In this document: positions 19,719 to 29,876 of the stretch, one piece after another
Layout: the number at the start of each line of letters is the position of its first letter
How positions within the stretch are numbered: the first letter of the stretch is position 1
NCBI RefSeq assembly: GCF_029961025.1
Contig: NZ_JASBVP010000007.1
Span: forward strand, 310,001 to 374,000
Source of the DNA: Mycobacterium sp.
Lineage (GTDB): Bacteria; Actinomycetota; Actinomycetes; Mycobacteriales; Mycobacteriaceae
Length of the DNA: 64,000 nt
Reading direction: 5' to 3'
Notes under the pieces: model-generated
What the model was told of the DNA's origin: nothing
Seen by the model: the letters and a program-made list of their open reading frames with translations, nothing else
The model's database searches: none
Translations under genes and position numbers: made by a program

Positions 19719-21515
19719 GTGGCGGTTGCACGGGCATCAACCAGCCATGCCGCGATGGAGAGCGCGAAAGCCCGGTTGATCAACGGAGAGCCGATCAGCC
19801 ACAGCGTTCGCGACGAAATCCTCACCTCGTGGCGTCGCTCCCGAATGCTCGGGGCTGATCCGGACCGGTTTGCGCTGCCATACCGGCCCGAGTTCGACGC
19901 GCAGAGCCCGCTGCTGCGTGCCGCGATTCCCGTTGTCGATCGGCTGGCCACCCTGCTGGCGGACACCAACACCGCGATCATCCTGTCCGACCCGCTCGGC
20001 CGCATCGTGGCCCGCCGGGTGGGTCAGGGCGCCCTGATGCGCCACCTCGACCGGGTGTGCGCGGCCGAGGGTTTCGTCTACGCCGAGGACATCGTCGGCA
20101 CCAACGGCCTGGGCACCGCGGTGGAAATCGGCCGGGCGATCCAGGTGGTCGGACCGGAGCACTTCGCCGAGCGGCTGGCGGAGCTGACCTGTGTCGGCGT
20201 GCCCATCCTCGATCCGCTCACCCGACGACTGGTGGGCGTGATCGATTTGACCTGTCACGTGCGCGACACCAACGGTTTGCTTCGCCCCCTGGTGGAACAA
20301 GCCAGCCGGGACATCAGCGAGCGGCTGTATCACCAGCGCAGCCTGGACGAGCAGGCGTTGCTGCAGCATTTCCTGCAAGCCGGCCACACCAGTTCGCAGG
20401 CGCTGGTCGCCATCAACCAGCGGATCATGATCGCCAACGCGCGGGCGTCCCGCCTGCTCGCCGGCGTCGAACACGCCCTGCTGTGGGAACAGGCGGGCCG
20501 GATGATGACGATCGGCACCGGTGGCGAACACGACCTCGCGTTTCCGGGTGAGACGGGTTTGCGGGTGCGGGCCAGGGCGATCCAGGAGGCCGGCACACCG
20601 ATCGGTGCGCTGCTGGAGATCCGGGAGATGGCACAGCCGCCGGGTCCGCGACCGACGGGCGACGACGGCGCCGACGAGCTTCCCGGTGTGGCCGGTCGCA
20701 GCGCCGCGTGGCGAGGATGCTGTCGGCTTGCCCGCGACGCCGCGCGCCGCGGCGCCTCGCTGGTCCTGTCGGGCGAGCCCGGGGTGGGCAAGTTCACCGT
20801 GGCCAAGGCGCTGCACGAGACGGTGCACCCGGGGGCCGCACTGGTGGTGGCCGACGCGGCCGCGGTGGCCGTCGAGGGCCCGTCGCCGTGGTTGTCCCGG
20901 CTGCGTCACCAGGTCGCCGGCCCGCCGCACGGGACCCTGATCGTCCGCAACGTGGATGTGCTGGAACCGGCGCTGGTGCGCGGCTTGCGCGCACTGGCGC
21001 AGGATCTTCCCGCGGGTGGGTGGCTGTTCATCGCGACCGCGACCGGCCTCGGTGACTGTGATCCGCTAACAACGTTTCTCGACGCGGTGCGGGTCGAGGT
21101 GCCGACGTTGCGGGAACGGCCCGAGGATCTGCCGCCGCTGGTCGCCGCGCTGGCAACGCGCCAGGCGCGGCGCACCGGGCGGCGGCGCGAGTTCAGCAGC
21201 GAGGTACTGCAGGCCTTCCAACGGCTGTACTGGCCGGGCAACGTCGCCCAGCTGGCCGAGCTTGTCGAGACCCTGACCTCGGGTGCGCAACCCGGTCCGG
21301 TCCGCCTGACCGAAGTTCCAGCCGACCTGCTGCGCGCGGCGACTCGCCGCCCCGTCAGCCGCTTCGAGCGCGCCGAAGTCGACGCGATCCTGGCCGCGCT
21401 GCACGAAACCGGGGGCAACAAGAAAGCGGCGGCGCAACGCCTGGGGATCTCACGCTCCCGCCTGTATCGCAAGTTGCACAGCGTCGGCATCGATATCGAC
21501 CACGCGTTTTACTGA
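19719..21515 (+). CDS. AcoR-like regulator: GAF-like sensor, AAA-like domain lacking a GAFTGA loop, Fis-type HTH
   Basis: SREIS-type N-terminus (SHSVRDEILTSWRRSRMLGADPD), EDIVGTNGLGTAVEIGRAIQVVGPEHF, SGEPGVGKFTVAK, GGNKKAAAQRLGISRSRLYRKL. Confidence 0.87.
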   Translation: MAVARASTSHAAMESAKARLINGEPISHSVRDEILTSWRRSRMLGADPDRFALPYRPEFDAQSPLLRAAIPVVDRLATLLADTNTAIILSDPLGRIVARRVGQGALMRHLDRVCAAEGFVYAEDIVGTNGLGTAVEIGRAIQVVGPEHFAERLAELTCVGVPILDPLTRRLVGVIDLTCHVRDTNGLLRPLVEQASRDISERLYHQRSLDEQALLQHFLQAGHTSSQALVAINQRIMIANARASRLLAGVEHALLWEQAGRMMTIGTGGEHDLAFPGETGLRVRARAIQEAGTPIGALLEIREMAQPPGPRPTGDDGADELPGVAGRSAAWRGCCRLARDAARRGASLVLSGEPGVGKFTVAKALHETVHPGAALVVADAAAVAVEGPSPWLSRLRHQVAGPPHGTLIVRNVDVLEPALVRGLRALAQDLPAGGWLFIATATGLGDCDPLTTFLDAVRVEVPTLRERPEDLPPLVAALATRQARRTGRRREFSSEVLQAFQRLYWPGNVAQLAELVETLTSGAQPGPVRLTEVPADLLRAATRRPVSRFERAEVDAILAALHETGGNKKAAAQRLGISRSRLYRKLHSVGIDIDHAFY

Positions 21516-21558
21516 GCGTTTTACCCGAGAGCCTGGTTGGCGCTGCGGCCCGATCACC

Positions 21559-22311
21559 TCACTGGGCGGTGTAACCGCCGTCGATGACGAGTTCGGAGCC
21601 GGTGACGAATGAGGACTCGTCCGATGCGAGAAACAGGGCCCCGTAGGCAACCTCCTCGGGTTTCCCGGCCCGGCCCAGCGGGGTGGCCCGAATTAACGGG
21701 GGCAGCGCGTCGGGCGGCACTTGCTCGTCGATCATCGGGGTGGCGATGACACCGGGGTGCACGGAGTTGACCCGGATGCCCTGCGGGGCGTACTGGATCG
21801 CGGCGGTCTTGGTCAGCAGCCGAACGGCGCCCTTGGTGCCTTGGTATGCGGTCGCGGCGCCGCTGCCGATGAGGCCATAGATCGACGAGACATTGACGAT
21901 CGAGCCGCCCCCTGCCCGGCGCATCGCCGGCACGCAGGTCTTCATGCCCAGCCACACACCGGTCTGGTTGACCGCGATGATGGTGTTCCACAACGCCAGG
22001 TCGGTGTCTTCGACCCCCGCCATGCTCAGGATTCCCGCGTTGTTGACCAGGACGTCCAGCTTCCCGTAGCGGTTCTCGGCCTGCGTGACCGCGTTCGTCC
22101 AGTCGCTTTCACGAGTCACGTCGAGGCGCATCGCGTAGACCTCGCGGTTGCTGCCAGCCAACTCGTCGCGAAGAGCGTACACGTCATCTTCCCGCACATC
22201 GCCGATCACTAACCGGGCGCCCTCGGCGGCGAACAAGCGGGCCTCCGCGGCGCCCTGCCCGCGGGCGGCCCCGGTGATCAACGCCACCTTGCCCTGGAGT
22301 CTGTCGGCCAC
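21559..22311 (-). CDS. SDR-family oxidoreductase
   Basis: VALITGAARGQGAAEAR, NNAG, YQGTKGAV catalytic motif. Confidence 0.92.
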   Translation of the reverse strand: MADRLQGKVALITGAARGQGAAEARLFAAEGARLVIGDVREDDVYALRDELAGSNREVYAMRLDVTRESDWTNAVTQAENRYGKLDVLVNNAGILSMAGVEDTDLALWNTIIAVNQTGVWLGMKTCVPAMRRAGGGSIVNVSSIYGLIGSGAATAYQGTKGAVRLLTKTAAIQYAPQGIRVNSVHPGVIATPMIDEQVPPDALPPLIRATPLGRAGKPEEVAYGALFLASDESSFVTGSELVIDGGYTAQ

Positions 22312-22477
22312 CGGGACCCGCCCTTCCGCTCGCGCCTTCGAAAACCGTTCATCGCGCAGTATGCCCGCTGCGGAGGCCGGGGAGGTGTCGCGTTTCGGGA
22401 CGCACCCTGGATTGCGGGCGACGCCCGCTCGGCGCGGCCCTCGGAAGCGCGCCGGGGTTACCGCTAGCATCACGGGG

Positions 22478-23161
22478 ATGACCCACCCCGTCGGGAACCG
22501 CGCCCGTCACGCCGGAGACACCTGCTGCGACGACGATTCACCGCAGTCCGGCCGGGAAGCGGCATGGCACCGGCTCGCCCGGTGGGCGCGACGGCTGGCC
22601 TGGGTGAGCCTGGCCGCGATGCTCACCGAAGGCGCCGTGGGGTTGTGGCAGGGCTTGGCGGTGGGATCCATCGCACTGACCGGCTGGGCGCTGGGCAGTG
22701 CGCCCGAGGCGCTGGCCAGCGCCATGGTGATCTGGCGGTTCAGCGGGGTGCGCACCCTCTCCGCGACCTCCGAACGACGGGCCCAGCGCGGTGTCGCGCT
22801 GTCGTTTTGGCTGACGGCCCCCTACATCGCCGCCGAATCCGTCCGGGATCTGTTCGGTGCGCACCGCGCCGAGACCTCGCGGATCGGCATCGCCGTGACC
22901 GGCATTGCGCTGGTGTTGATGCCGGTCCTCGGCCGGGCCAAACGCAACCTCGCGCTGCGGTTGGGCTCGCCGGCCACCGCCGGCGAGGCCACCCAGAATT
23001 ATCTGTGCGCCGCCCAGGCCGCCGCGGTTCTGGTCGGTCTTTCACTCTCCGCCGCCTGGCCCGGCGGCCGGTGGTGCGATCCGGTGATCGGTCTGGGCAT
23101 CGCCGCCGTCGCGGCCTGGCAGGGCATCCGGTCGTGGCGGGGCGAAGACTGCGGATGCTGA
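22478..23161 (+). CDS. CDF-like integral membrane protein (Rv3271c-type)
   Basis: MTHPVGNRARHAGDTCCDDD...EGAVGLWQGLAVGSIALTGWALGSAPEALASAMVIWRF; multiple TM segments; convergent with ctpC. Confidence 0.82.
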   Translation: MTHPVGNRARHAGDTCCDDDSPQSGREAAWHRLARWARRLAWVSLAAMLTEGAVGLWQGLAVGSIALTGWALGSAPEALASAMVIWRFSGVRTLSATSERRAQRGVALSFWLTAPYIAAESVRDLFGAHRAETSRIGIAVTGIALVLMPVLGRAKRNLALRLGSPATAGEATQNYLCAAQAAAVLVGLSLSAAWPGGRWCDPVIGLGIAAVAAWQGIRSWRGEDCGC

Positions 23162-25381
23162 ATCATCACCGTCAGCACCCGGGCTGTCGGCGTGGCCCCG
23201 CGCACCGGGCGCCGCCGGCGATCGCCCCTGCTGGTCGAGGCGGTAGCGGATCAGCCGGGAGCTGTTGGCCACCACGGCCACCGAGGAGGCGTTATGCAGG
23301 ATCGCCGCCAGCACCGGTGACAGCGCGCCCCCGGCGCCGATCAGCAGTCCGGCGGCGTTGACCGCGATGGACATGGCGTAGTTCTGCCGGATCACGTCCA
23401 CGGCCCGGGCACCCAGGTCGCGCACGTCGAGCAGGCGCTGCAGATCGTCGTTGGCCAACGCGACATCGGCGGTCTCGACGGCGACGTCGGTTCCGGCCAG
23501 CCCCATGGCGATCCCGATGTCGGCGGCCGCCAGCGCGGGCGCGTCGTTGATCCCGTCGCCGACCATCCCGACGACGTGACCCTGCTGCTGCAACGCGCGC
23601 ACCACTTCGAGTTTGTCCTCGGGCAGCACCTCCGCGCGCCACTCGTCGATGCCCAGCTCCCCGGCGACCGCCTCAGCGGTCTGGGGGTGATCACCGGTGA
23701 GCATGACGATGCGGCGGATGCCGGTGTCCCGCAACTTCTTCAGCACGTCGACGGCCTCAGGCCGCACTTCGTCGCGCAGGCTGATCAGGCCGACCAGCGT
23801 GCCGTCGACGGCGAGCAACAGCGGGGTCTCGGCTTGGCGTCGCAGCTTGTGCACCCACTCGGCCGCCTGCGGGGACACCTCGACGTTTTCGGCCTGCAAC
23901 AGCGAGGGGCTGCCCAGCAGCAAGGTCCGGCCGTCGGCCCAGGTCCGCATGCCCAGACCCACCAGCACCTCGCATTCCTCGTGCGGCGGAATGCTGATGC
24001 GGCGTTCCTCGGTCGAGCGGATCACCGCTTCGGCCAGCGGATGGCGGGAGTGGATCTCCGAGCTGGCCGCATAGGCCAGCACCTGCTCGGGTTCCCAATC
24101 CTCATGCATGGCAACGATATTCGTTACCACTGGGCGCCCGACGGTGAGCGTGCCGGTTTTGTCGAACACGATCGCGTCCACCTGGCCGGCTTGTTCCAGG
24201 TGTGACCCGCCCTTGATCAGGATGCCGCGGCGGGCGCCGTTGCCGATCGCCGCGCTGATCGCGGTCGGGGTAGCCAGCCCCACCGCGCACGGGCAGGCGA
24301 TGAGCAGCATCGTCATCGCGCGCCGGACATCCCCGGTGACCGCCAGGGTGAGCACGGAAACGATGAACGACGTGGGCACGAAACGCCGGGAGAAGTTCTC
24401 GCCGACGGTTTGAATCGGCGCCCGGTCGTGCTGGGCCTCTTCGACGCGGGCGATGATGCGGCCGATCGCGGTGTGCCGGCCCACCGCTCGGGCCCGCACC
24501 ACCAGGCGGCCGCGCACCACCACCGAACCGGCGTGCACCGTCGCTCCGGGGAGGATGCTGACGGGCAGGGTCTCCCCGGTGATCGCCGACTGGTCGACAA
24601 CCGCCTCACCGTCGACCACCTCGCCGTCGACCGGGATCGCCACGTGATCGTGCACCACCACCTCGTCGCCGATGCGCACCGAGTCGATCGGCACCTGGAT
24701 CTCGTCTCCGCCGTCCAGGCGAATCCACGCCGTGTCGGCGCTGCCGCGCAGCAACTCCGAGATGGCCCGCCGGGTGCGTCGCAAGGTCAGGTCCTGCAGG
24801 TACTCGCCGATATTGAGCAGCCACAGCACCGTGAGCGCGACCACGTTCTCGCGCAGCACCAGGCTGGCCACCGTCGCCGCGGACACCAGGGCATCGGTGC
24901 CCGCCCGGCCGGAGCGAATCGAGCGCAAGGCGCCGCGCAGGAACGGATAGCCGGTGAACACCGTGACGCCGGTGGCAACCAGTCGGCCGGTCGGGCCCAA
25001 CAGCGGCGGCCGACCGAACACGTAGCGGCGCACCCCGAGCAGCGCCAGCGCCGCCCCGCCGGCGACCATGCGCAGTACGTCGGCGTTGCGGATCTCGGCC
25101 GAATGCGGGGCGCGCGCCGGGATCAGGTCGACGGGAACGTCAGCGGCCGCGCGGATCGCCGCCAGCACCCCGGCGCGATCGCAGCGTTTCGGCGAATACC
25201 ACACCACGACGGACCCGGTACGCGGATAGCCATGCACCGCGCGCACGCCGGGTTGCTTGGCCACCGAGTCCTCGACGGCCACGGCGCGACGGGCATCGCC
25301 GGACACCCACGCAACCCGGACCCGCATCCGTCCGGCGGCATCCGAAATAACCTGCAGGGCAGGACCCCTCGCGATAGTCAT
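23042..25381 (-). CDS. ctpC: P1-type metal-transporting ATPase
   Basis: CPC motif IACPCAVGLATPTA, DKTGTLTVGRP, MVGDGINDAPALAAADIGIAMG; strong resemblance to CtpC. Confidence 0.94.
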   Translation of the reverse strand: MTIARGPALQVISDAAGRMRVRVAWVSGDARRAVAVEDSVAKQPGVRAVHGYPRTGSVVVWYSPKRCDRAGVLAAIRAAADVPVDLIPARAPHSAEIRNADVLRMVAGGAALALLGVRRYVFGRPPLLGPTGRLVATGVTVFTGYPFLRGALRSIRSGRAGTDALVSAATVASLVLRENVVALTVLWLLNIGEYLQDLTLRRTRRAISELLRGSADTAWIRLDGGDEIQVPIDSVRIGDEVVVHDHVAIPVDGEVVDGEAVVDQSAITGETLPVSILPGATVHAGSVVVRGRLVVRARAVGRHTAIGRIIARVEEAQHDRAPIQTVGENFSRRFVPTSFIVSVLTLAVTGDVRRAMTMLLIACPCAVGLATPTAISAAIGNGARRGILIKGGSHLEQAGQVDAIVFDKTGTLTVGRPVVTNIVAMHEDWEPEQVLAYAASSEIHSRHPLAEAVIRSTEERRISIPPHEECEVLVGLGMRTWADGRTLLLGSPSLLQAENVEVSPQAAEWVHKLRRQAETPLLLAVDGTLVGLISLRDEVRPEAVDVLKKLRDTGIRRIVMLTGDHPQTAEAVAGELGIDEWRAEVLPEDKLEVVRALQQQGHVVGMVGDGINDAPALAAADIGIAMGLAGTDVAVETADVALANDDLQRLLDVRDLGARAVDVIRQNYAMSIAVNAAGLLIGAGGALSPVLAAILHNASSVAVVANSSRLIRYRLDQQGRSPAAPGARGHADSPGADGDDSASAVFAPPRPDALPGRDGGDAQTDHRIAPPAAGPGGGE

Positions 25382-25404
25382 GTCACCGGTTCCAGGTCAC
25401 CGGA

Positions 25405-25686
25405 TCAGTGTTCGTGCCGCTCGGTGTCGCCGAGGGCCGGGGCCGGCACCTCTTCCCCGATGCGTTCTCGGGCTTCGGCCATCACGTCGGCCAGCTTCAG
25501 CCGGGCCGATTCCGCCGCCTCCTCGGCCCGCCGGGTCCCCCGCAGCCCCCATTCCGCGGCGGTGACGGCGGCTTGGTGGAAGGGAACTTTGGTCACCGCC
25601 TTGCGCAGCGCCTCATAGCCGGCCGCCCCGATCACCCCGGTGAGCGCCAGCGTGGCCGTTTTCGCGACAAGCCCGTGCATCGCCAT
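25405..25686 (-). CDS. DUF1490 small membrane protein, PacL1-type partner of CtpC
   Basis: MAMHGLVAKTATLALTGVIGAAGYEALRKAVTKVPFHQAAVTAAEWGLRGTRRAEEAAESARLKLADVMAEARERIGEE...GDTERHEH; immediately upstream of ctpC. Confidence 0.88.
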   Translation of the reverse strand: MAMHGLVAKTATLALTGVIGAAGYEALRKAVTKVPFHQAAVTAAEWGLRGTRRAEEAAESARLKLADVMAEARERIGEEVPAPALGDTERHEH

Positions 25687-26023
25687 TGTTTAACCTTCCT
25701 CCCGTGCTGCCTCGTCGGCGCGACCGCCGTCTGGGTGCCAGATTAACATAGAAATATTGCTATATCAACATGAATCTGAACGGCTATCGGTCGCGATCAT
25801 CCGACGCGGGTGCTATTTTCCTGGTTAGCTTCGTTCGGCGAGTGGGTCTGGTCCGGACGCCAAGTGGGTGTGCCGTCGCGGTGCTGCGGCGATCGGAACC
25901 TGGCCAAGGTGTGGGGTATGCGTTCGGGGCGCGATGGGTCCAGGCGGCCTCGCGGTTCGCGGGCTGGTGGGCGAAAGCGGATGTGGGGGAGGCTGTTTCG
26001 GCTACGCGGAAGGGTTGCTGCCA

Positions 26024-27550
26024 ATGCCGGTCCCGATGCCGCCCACCGACGCGTTGTTTTTGGCCGCCGAGACACCGAAGCGGCCGATGCACGTCGGCGC
26101 ACTGGCATTGCTGAGCGGACCCGAGGGCGGCCACCCGCACCACGTGCGGGAGATGTTCGCCGCCGCGCTGGCGCGTGAGCGGGTAGCGCCGCTGTGGCGG
26201 CGGCGCCCGCGTCGCTCACTGACTTCGCTCGGACAGTGGTACTGGCACACCGACACCACCGCCGACCTGTCCTACCACGTACGGCTGAGCGCGTTGCCGC
26301 GCAACGCCGGGATGGCCGGGTTGTGGGATTTGGTGGCAGAGCTTCATTCGGAGATGCTGGACCGGTCCCGCCCGCTGTGGCAATTGCACCTGATCGAGGG
26401 CCTGGGCGACCAGCGGTACGGGCTGTACGTCAAGACCCACCACGCGATGGCCGACGGTGTCTCGGCGATGGGCCTGCTGCAGCGAACCGTCAGCGCCGAC
26501 CCGGATCGGCGCGGCATGCCCGCGATGTGGGAGATCGCCGGTCACGCCCGATCGTCGGATACCACGGCGACCGCGGGCAGGGCCGGTGGCTTAAGCGCCG
26601 CACGTCGGGTGATGGAAACCGCCGAAGAGTGGGCCGGCATGGTGCCCGCCATGGCCGACACCGCCTGGCGGGCGCTGCGCGGCCGCGGTGGCCCGCTGAG
26701 CCTGGCCGCACCACATACCCCCCTGAACGTGTCGATGAGCAATTCCCGGGTCGTCGCCGGTTGCACCTTCCCGATCGAGCGGCTGCGGCTGGTGGCCAAG
26801 CACGCCGACGCCACCCTCAACGACGTCGTGCTCGCCATGTGCTCGGGTGCGCTGCGGCGTTATCTGCTCGCCCGCGAGGCTTTGCCGGCCGCGCCGCTGG
26901 TGGCGATGGTGCCGGTCTCGCTGCGGGAGGCGGAGAATTCCGGGGCGCCAGGCGACGTTCCCGGCAACAAGATCGGGACGTTGATGTGCTCACTGGGCAC
27001 GCATCTGGCCGATCCGGCCGAGCGGCTGGCGGCGGTGCAGGCGAGCATGCGCGACGGCAAGGCCGCACTCGCACGCCGCAGCCCGTTACAGGTGCTGGCG
27101 ATGAGCGCGGTGGGCGCCGTCCCGCTCGCGCTCGCGATGGTGCTGGGCCGTGCGCCCGGGGTGCCGCCGCCACCGAACGTCATGATTTCCAATGTTCCCG
27201 GCCCGGTGGGACCGCTGTACTGGAACGGCGCTCGCCTGGAAGCGCTCTACCCGGTGTCGGTTCCCGTCGACGGGCAGACCCTCAACATCACCTGCACCAG
27301 CCTCGACGGCCAGATGTCGTTCGGCCTGACCGGCTGCCGCCGCGCCGTACCGCAGATCGGCACGCTGGCCGACCTGCTGGGCCGCGAGCTGGATGTGCTG
27401 GACGCCTTCCACCGGCTCCCGGAAGCCCGCCGCGAGCGACACCACGATCGGCGGCCTCGCCGGCGGCCGAGTTCGCCGCGATCCGGCCAGGCCCCGGCGA
27501 TGCGTTCGTCGTCGCGGTCCGGACCGCAGCGGCCGCTCGGGCCGCGGTAA
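26024..27550 (+). CDS. Wax ester synthase/diacylglycerol acyltransferase (WS/DGAT)
   Basis: Canonical HHAMADG motif; MPPTDALFLAAETPKRPMHVGALALL. Confidence 0.92.
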   Translation: MPVPMPPTDALFLAAETPKRPMHVGALALLSGPEGGHPHHVREMFAAALARERVAPLWRRRPRRSLTSLGQWYWHTDTTADLSYHVRLSALPRNAGMAGLWDLVAELHSEMLDRSRPLWQLHLIEGLGDQRYGLYVKTHHAMADGVSAMGLLQRTVSADPDRRGMPAMWEIAGHARSSDTTATAGRAGGLSAARRVMETAEEWAGMVPAMADTAWRALRGRGGPLSLAAPHTPLNVSMSNSRVVAGCTFPIERLRLVAKHADATLNDVVLAMCSGALRRYLLAREALPAAPLVAMVPVSLREAENSGAPGDVPGNKIGTLMCSLGTHLADPAERLAAVQASMRDGKAALARRSPLQVLAMSAVGAVPLALAMVLGRAPGVPPPPNVMISNVPGPVGPLYWNGARLEALYPVSVPVDGQTLNITCTSLDGQMSFGLTGCRRAVPQIGTLADLLGRELDVLDAFHRLPEARRERHHDRRPRRRPSSPRSGQAPAMRSSSRSGPQRPLGPR

Positions 27551-27577
27551 ACGCCGCCGGGCGCGCCCGGGCTTGGC

Positions 27578-28300
27578 TCAGGCCAGGACGCGGGTGATCT
27601 TCTCGGCCTCGATCCTGCGCGGCAACGCCGAGGGGTCGGGGTTGACGACCTGCACCAGCGAGGCGCCGATCGCCAGGACGGCCAGCACATTGTCCACCAG
27701 GTCGCCGGGCCGGTCCCAGGACATGGTGGATAACACCCGGTCGGCTGGTGTCAAAGCCCTGGCCGCCGCGGAGTTTTCACAGGCGGTCAGGACCTCGCCG
27801 ACCGATCGACCGGCCAGTGCCGGGCCGGGATGGGGTTCGGGGATGATCCGGTCGGCGTGCACCCGAACAGCGGTGGCGTAGTCGGTGACGCCGACCGGCA
27901 GATCGGGAGCCGGCCGCCCGAACGGATCCAGCGAGAGCACCGCCACCTCGCCGCCGGCACCGACGGCCGCCTCCGCAGCGTGGACCCGATCAGCGGTGCA
28001 CAACGCGACCTCGGCGGGGCCGCCGAACACGACCTGTGCGCCGATCCACCAGATACCGAACAACACCGCCGCGGTCTGCCAGTGCGCCGGCAGCAGCACG
28101 GCGACCCGGCTGGTCCTCCCGGCGCCCAGTTCGTCGCGCAACAGGTTGCCGGTCTTGGCGGCCCAGTTGGCCAGGGTGGCCGCGGACAGCTCGATGCGCT
28201 CGCCGGCAGCGTCGTCGTAGTAGGTGATGCGCGGTCCCACCGGGTCGGCGCGCAGCATCGGGCCCAGGATCGCGTCGGTGAGCGTGGTCAGTTCACACAC
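27578..28300 (-). CDS. TIGR03089-type conserved protein (AMP-ligase-like fold, truncated)
   Basis: 240 aa; ILGPMLRADPVGPRITYYDDAAGERIELSAATLANWAAKTGNLLRDEL; adjacent to LCP gene. Confidence 0.85.
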   Translation of the reverse strand: MCELTTLTDAILGPMLRADPVGPRITYYDDAAGERIELSAATLANWAAKTGNLLRDELGAGRTSRVAVLLPAHWQTAAVLFGIWWIGAQVVFGGPAEVALCTADRVHAAEAAVGAGGEVAVLSLDPFGRPAPDLPVGVTDYATAVRVHADRIIPEPHPGPALAGRSVGEVLTACENSAAARALTPADRVLSTMSWDRPGDLVDNVLAVLAIGASLVQVVNPDPSALPRRIEAEKITRVLA

Positions 28301-29754
28301 TCCGGGTGCTCGGAGCCGGCGGTCAGAATCGGCGACGGCGGGGGAGCGCCGGTGTCGCCCGGACCCTGCTGCGACGCGGCCGGCTTCGCCGCGGCGGTGC
28401 CCTCAAGACCGGATCCGGGGCCGGTGTAGTCGTTGGAGAGCACCACCCGAACGGATCCGGGCGGCACCGACGGATCGGCGATGACGGGCAAGCCGCCGAG
28501 GTCTTTAGACACCGCCTGCGCGCCCAGGTCGTCGGTCTTAGCGGCCCGCACCTGGCTAGCGGTCACATGCCCGGTTTCGTTGTTGGCGACGGTGCCCGCG
28601 GTAAACCCTTTGGCGGTCAACACCTCTGACACCGCAGCGGCCAATCCGTTGATGTCGGTGTCATTGAACACGTTGGCGGTGGTCTTGCTGGGCGTGTAGG
28701 TCAACTCTTCGGTTTTGCCCTGATCCTGGGCACGCAGCAAGCCGGCGACCCAGTCGCGAACCTGGTTGGGATCCACCCGCACCACGCTGTGCATGCCGTC
28801 ATCGCTCCAGCCGGCTTCATCGAGCACCGGAATGGTGGCGAAGGCGATATTGCCGGCGGCCAGCTTCTGCAACTGCTGCACGAAATCCATGATGTCCCAC
28901 CCGGAGGAGATCACCACCGACCGTTGGATGGCCTGCTGCAGCCGGTTCAGCGTGGCGGGGTGTGACAGCGTCTTGCCGGAGATGACCTTATGGGCGAGTG
29001 CGGCCATCACCGCCTGCTGGCGCACCACCCGATCCAGGTCGCCGCGGGGCAAATCGTGGCGCTGGCGGACAAAGCTCAATGCCTGGGGGCCGTTGAGCTT
29101 TTGCCAGCCCGCCGGAAAGTCGGCACCCGAAAATGGCTCGTACACCGGTTCTTTGAGGCACACGTCGACACCGCCGAGGGCATCGGTGATCAGGGCGAAG
29201 CCCAGCAGGCCGATCTCGGCATAGTGGTCGACGGTCACCCCGGTCAGGTCGGCGACCGTTTCGATCAGGGCCTCCCGGCCGGCCTCCGTACCCCGCGCCT
29301 CGGCCTCCGCCGGCGCCACGCCCGACTTGACGAGGCCGGCCCGCTTGTCCTCCCTGACTTGCCCGTAAACCCCGTTGATCTTGGTCTTGCCCAGACCCGG
29401 TGCCTGGACATAGGTGTCGCGCGGAATCGAGATCGCGGTGGCCGATTTTCCGTTGTTGGGGATGCGAATCAAGATGATGGTGTCGGTGTTGGTGACGACG
29501 TCGTCACCCGCGCGCAGCGCGGCCAACTCCTCGGCGGACAGCGGGTTGCCGTGGGCGTCGGTGCGGCTGTCCATGCCGACCAGCAAGATGTCGATCGCAC
29601 CGTCGTCGCCGCCACGGCCCAGCGAGGGGGCGAACATGTGATAGATGCCGTCTTCGAAGGTGTGGAGCTTGCTCCACGCGACCCCGGTGCCGAGCACCAC
29701 GGTGACGGCCGCCGCGGTGGCGACCATACGGCTCACTCGCTGAACATCCATCAC
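28288..29754 (-). CDS. LytR-CpsA-Psr (LCP) family cell-wall ligase
   Basis: DILLVGMDSRTDAHGNPL, AISIPRDTYV, GGVDVCL, LSFVRQRHDLPRGDLDRVVRQQ. Confidence 0.92.
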   Translation of the reverse strand: MMDVQRVSRMVATAAAVTVVLGTGVAWSKLHTFEDGIYHMFAPSLGRGGDDGAIDILLVGMDSRTDAHGNPLSAEELAALRAGDDVVTNTDTIILIRIPNNGKSATAISIPRDTYVQAPGLGKTKINGVYGQVREDKRAGLVKSGVAPAEAEARGTEAGREALIETVADLTGVTVDHYAEIGLLGFALITDALGGVDVCLKEPVYEPFSGADFPAGWQKLNGPQALSFVRQRHDLPRGDLDRVVRQQAVMAALAHKVISGKTLSHPATLNRLQQAIQRSVVISSGWDIMDFVQQLQKLAAGNIAFATIPVLDEAGWSDDGMHSVVRVDPNQVRDWVAGLLRAQDQGKTEELTYTPSKTTANVFNDTDINGLAAAVSEVLTAKGFTAGTVANNETGHVTASQVRAAKTDDLGAQAVSKDLGGLPVIADPSVPPGSVRVVLSNDYTGPGSGLEGTAAAKPAASQQGPGDTGAPPPSPILTAGSEHPECVN

Positions 29755-29876
29755 TTTAGATTACTTCCGCTACAGCCCCATCGTGGGGACGAGGGTCCGG
29801 CGTGCCAGACTCAACCCGTGCAGAGCGAAGCGCTGCGCTGGGGGTGCCTGCCGGTCGCAAGCGAGGGCGGCCGCGG

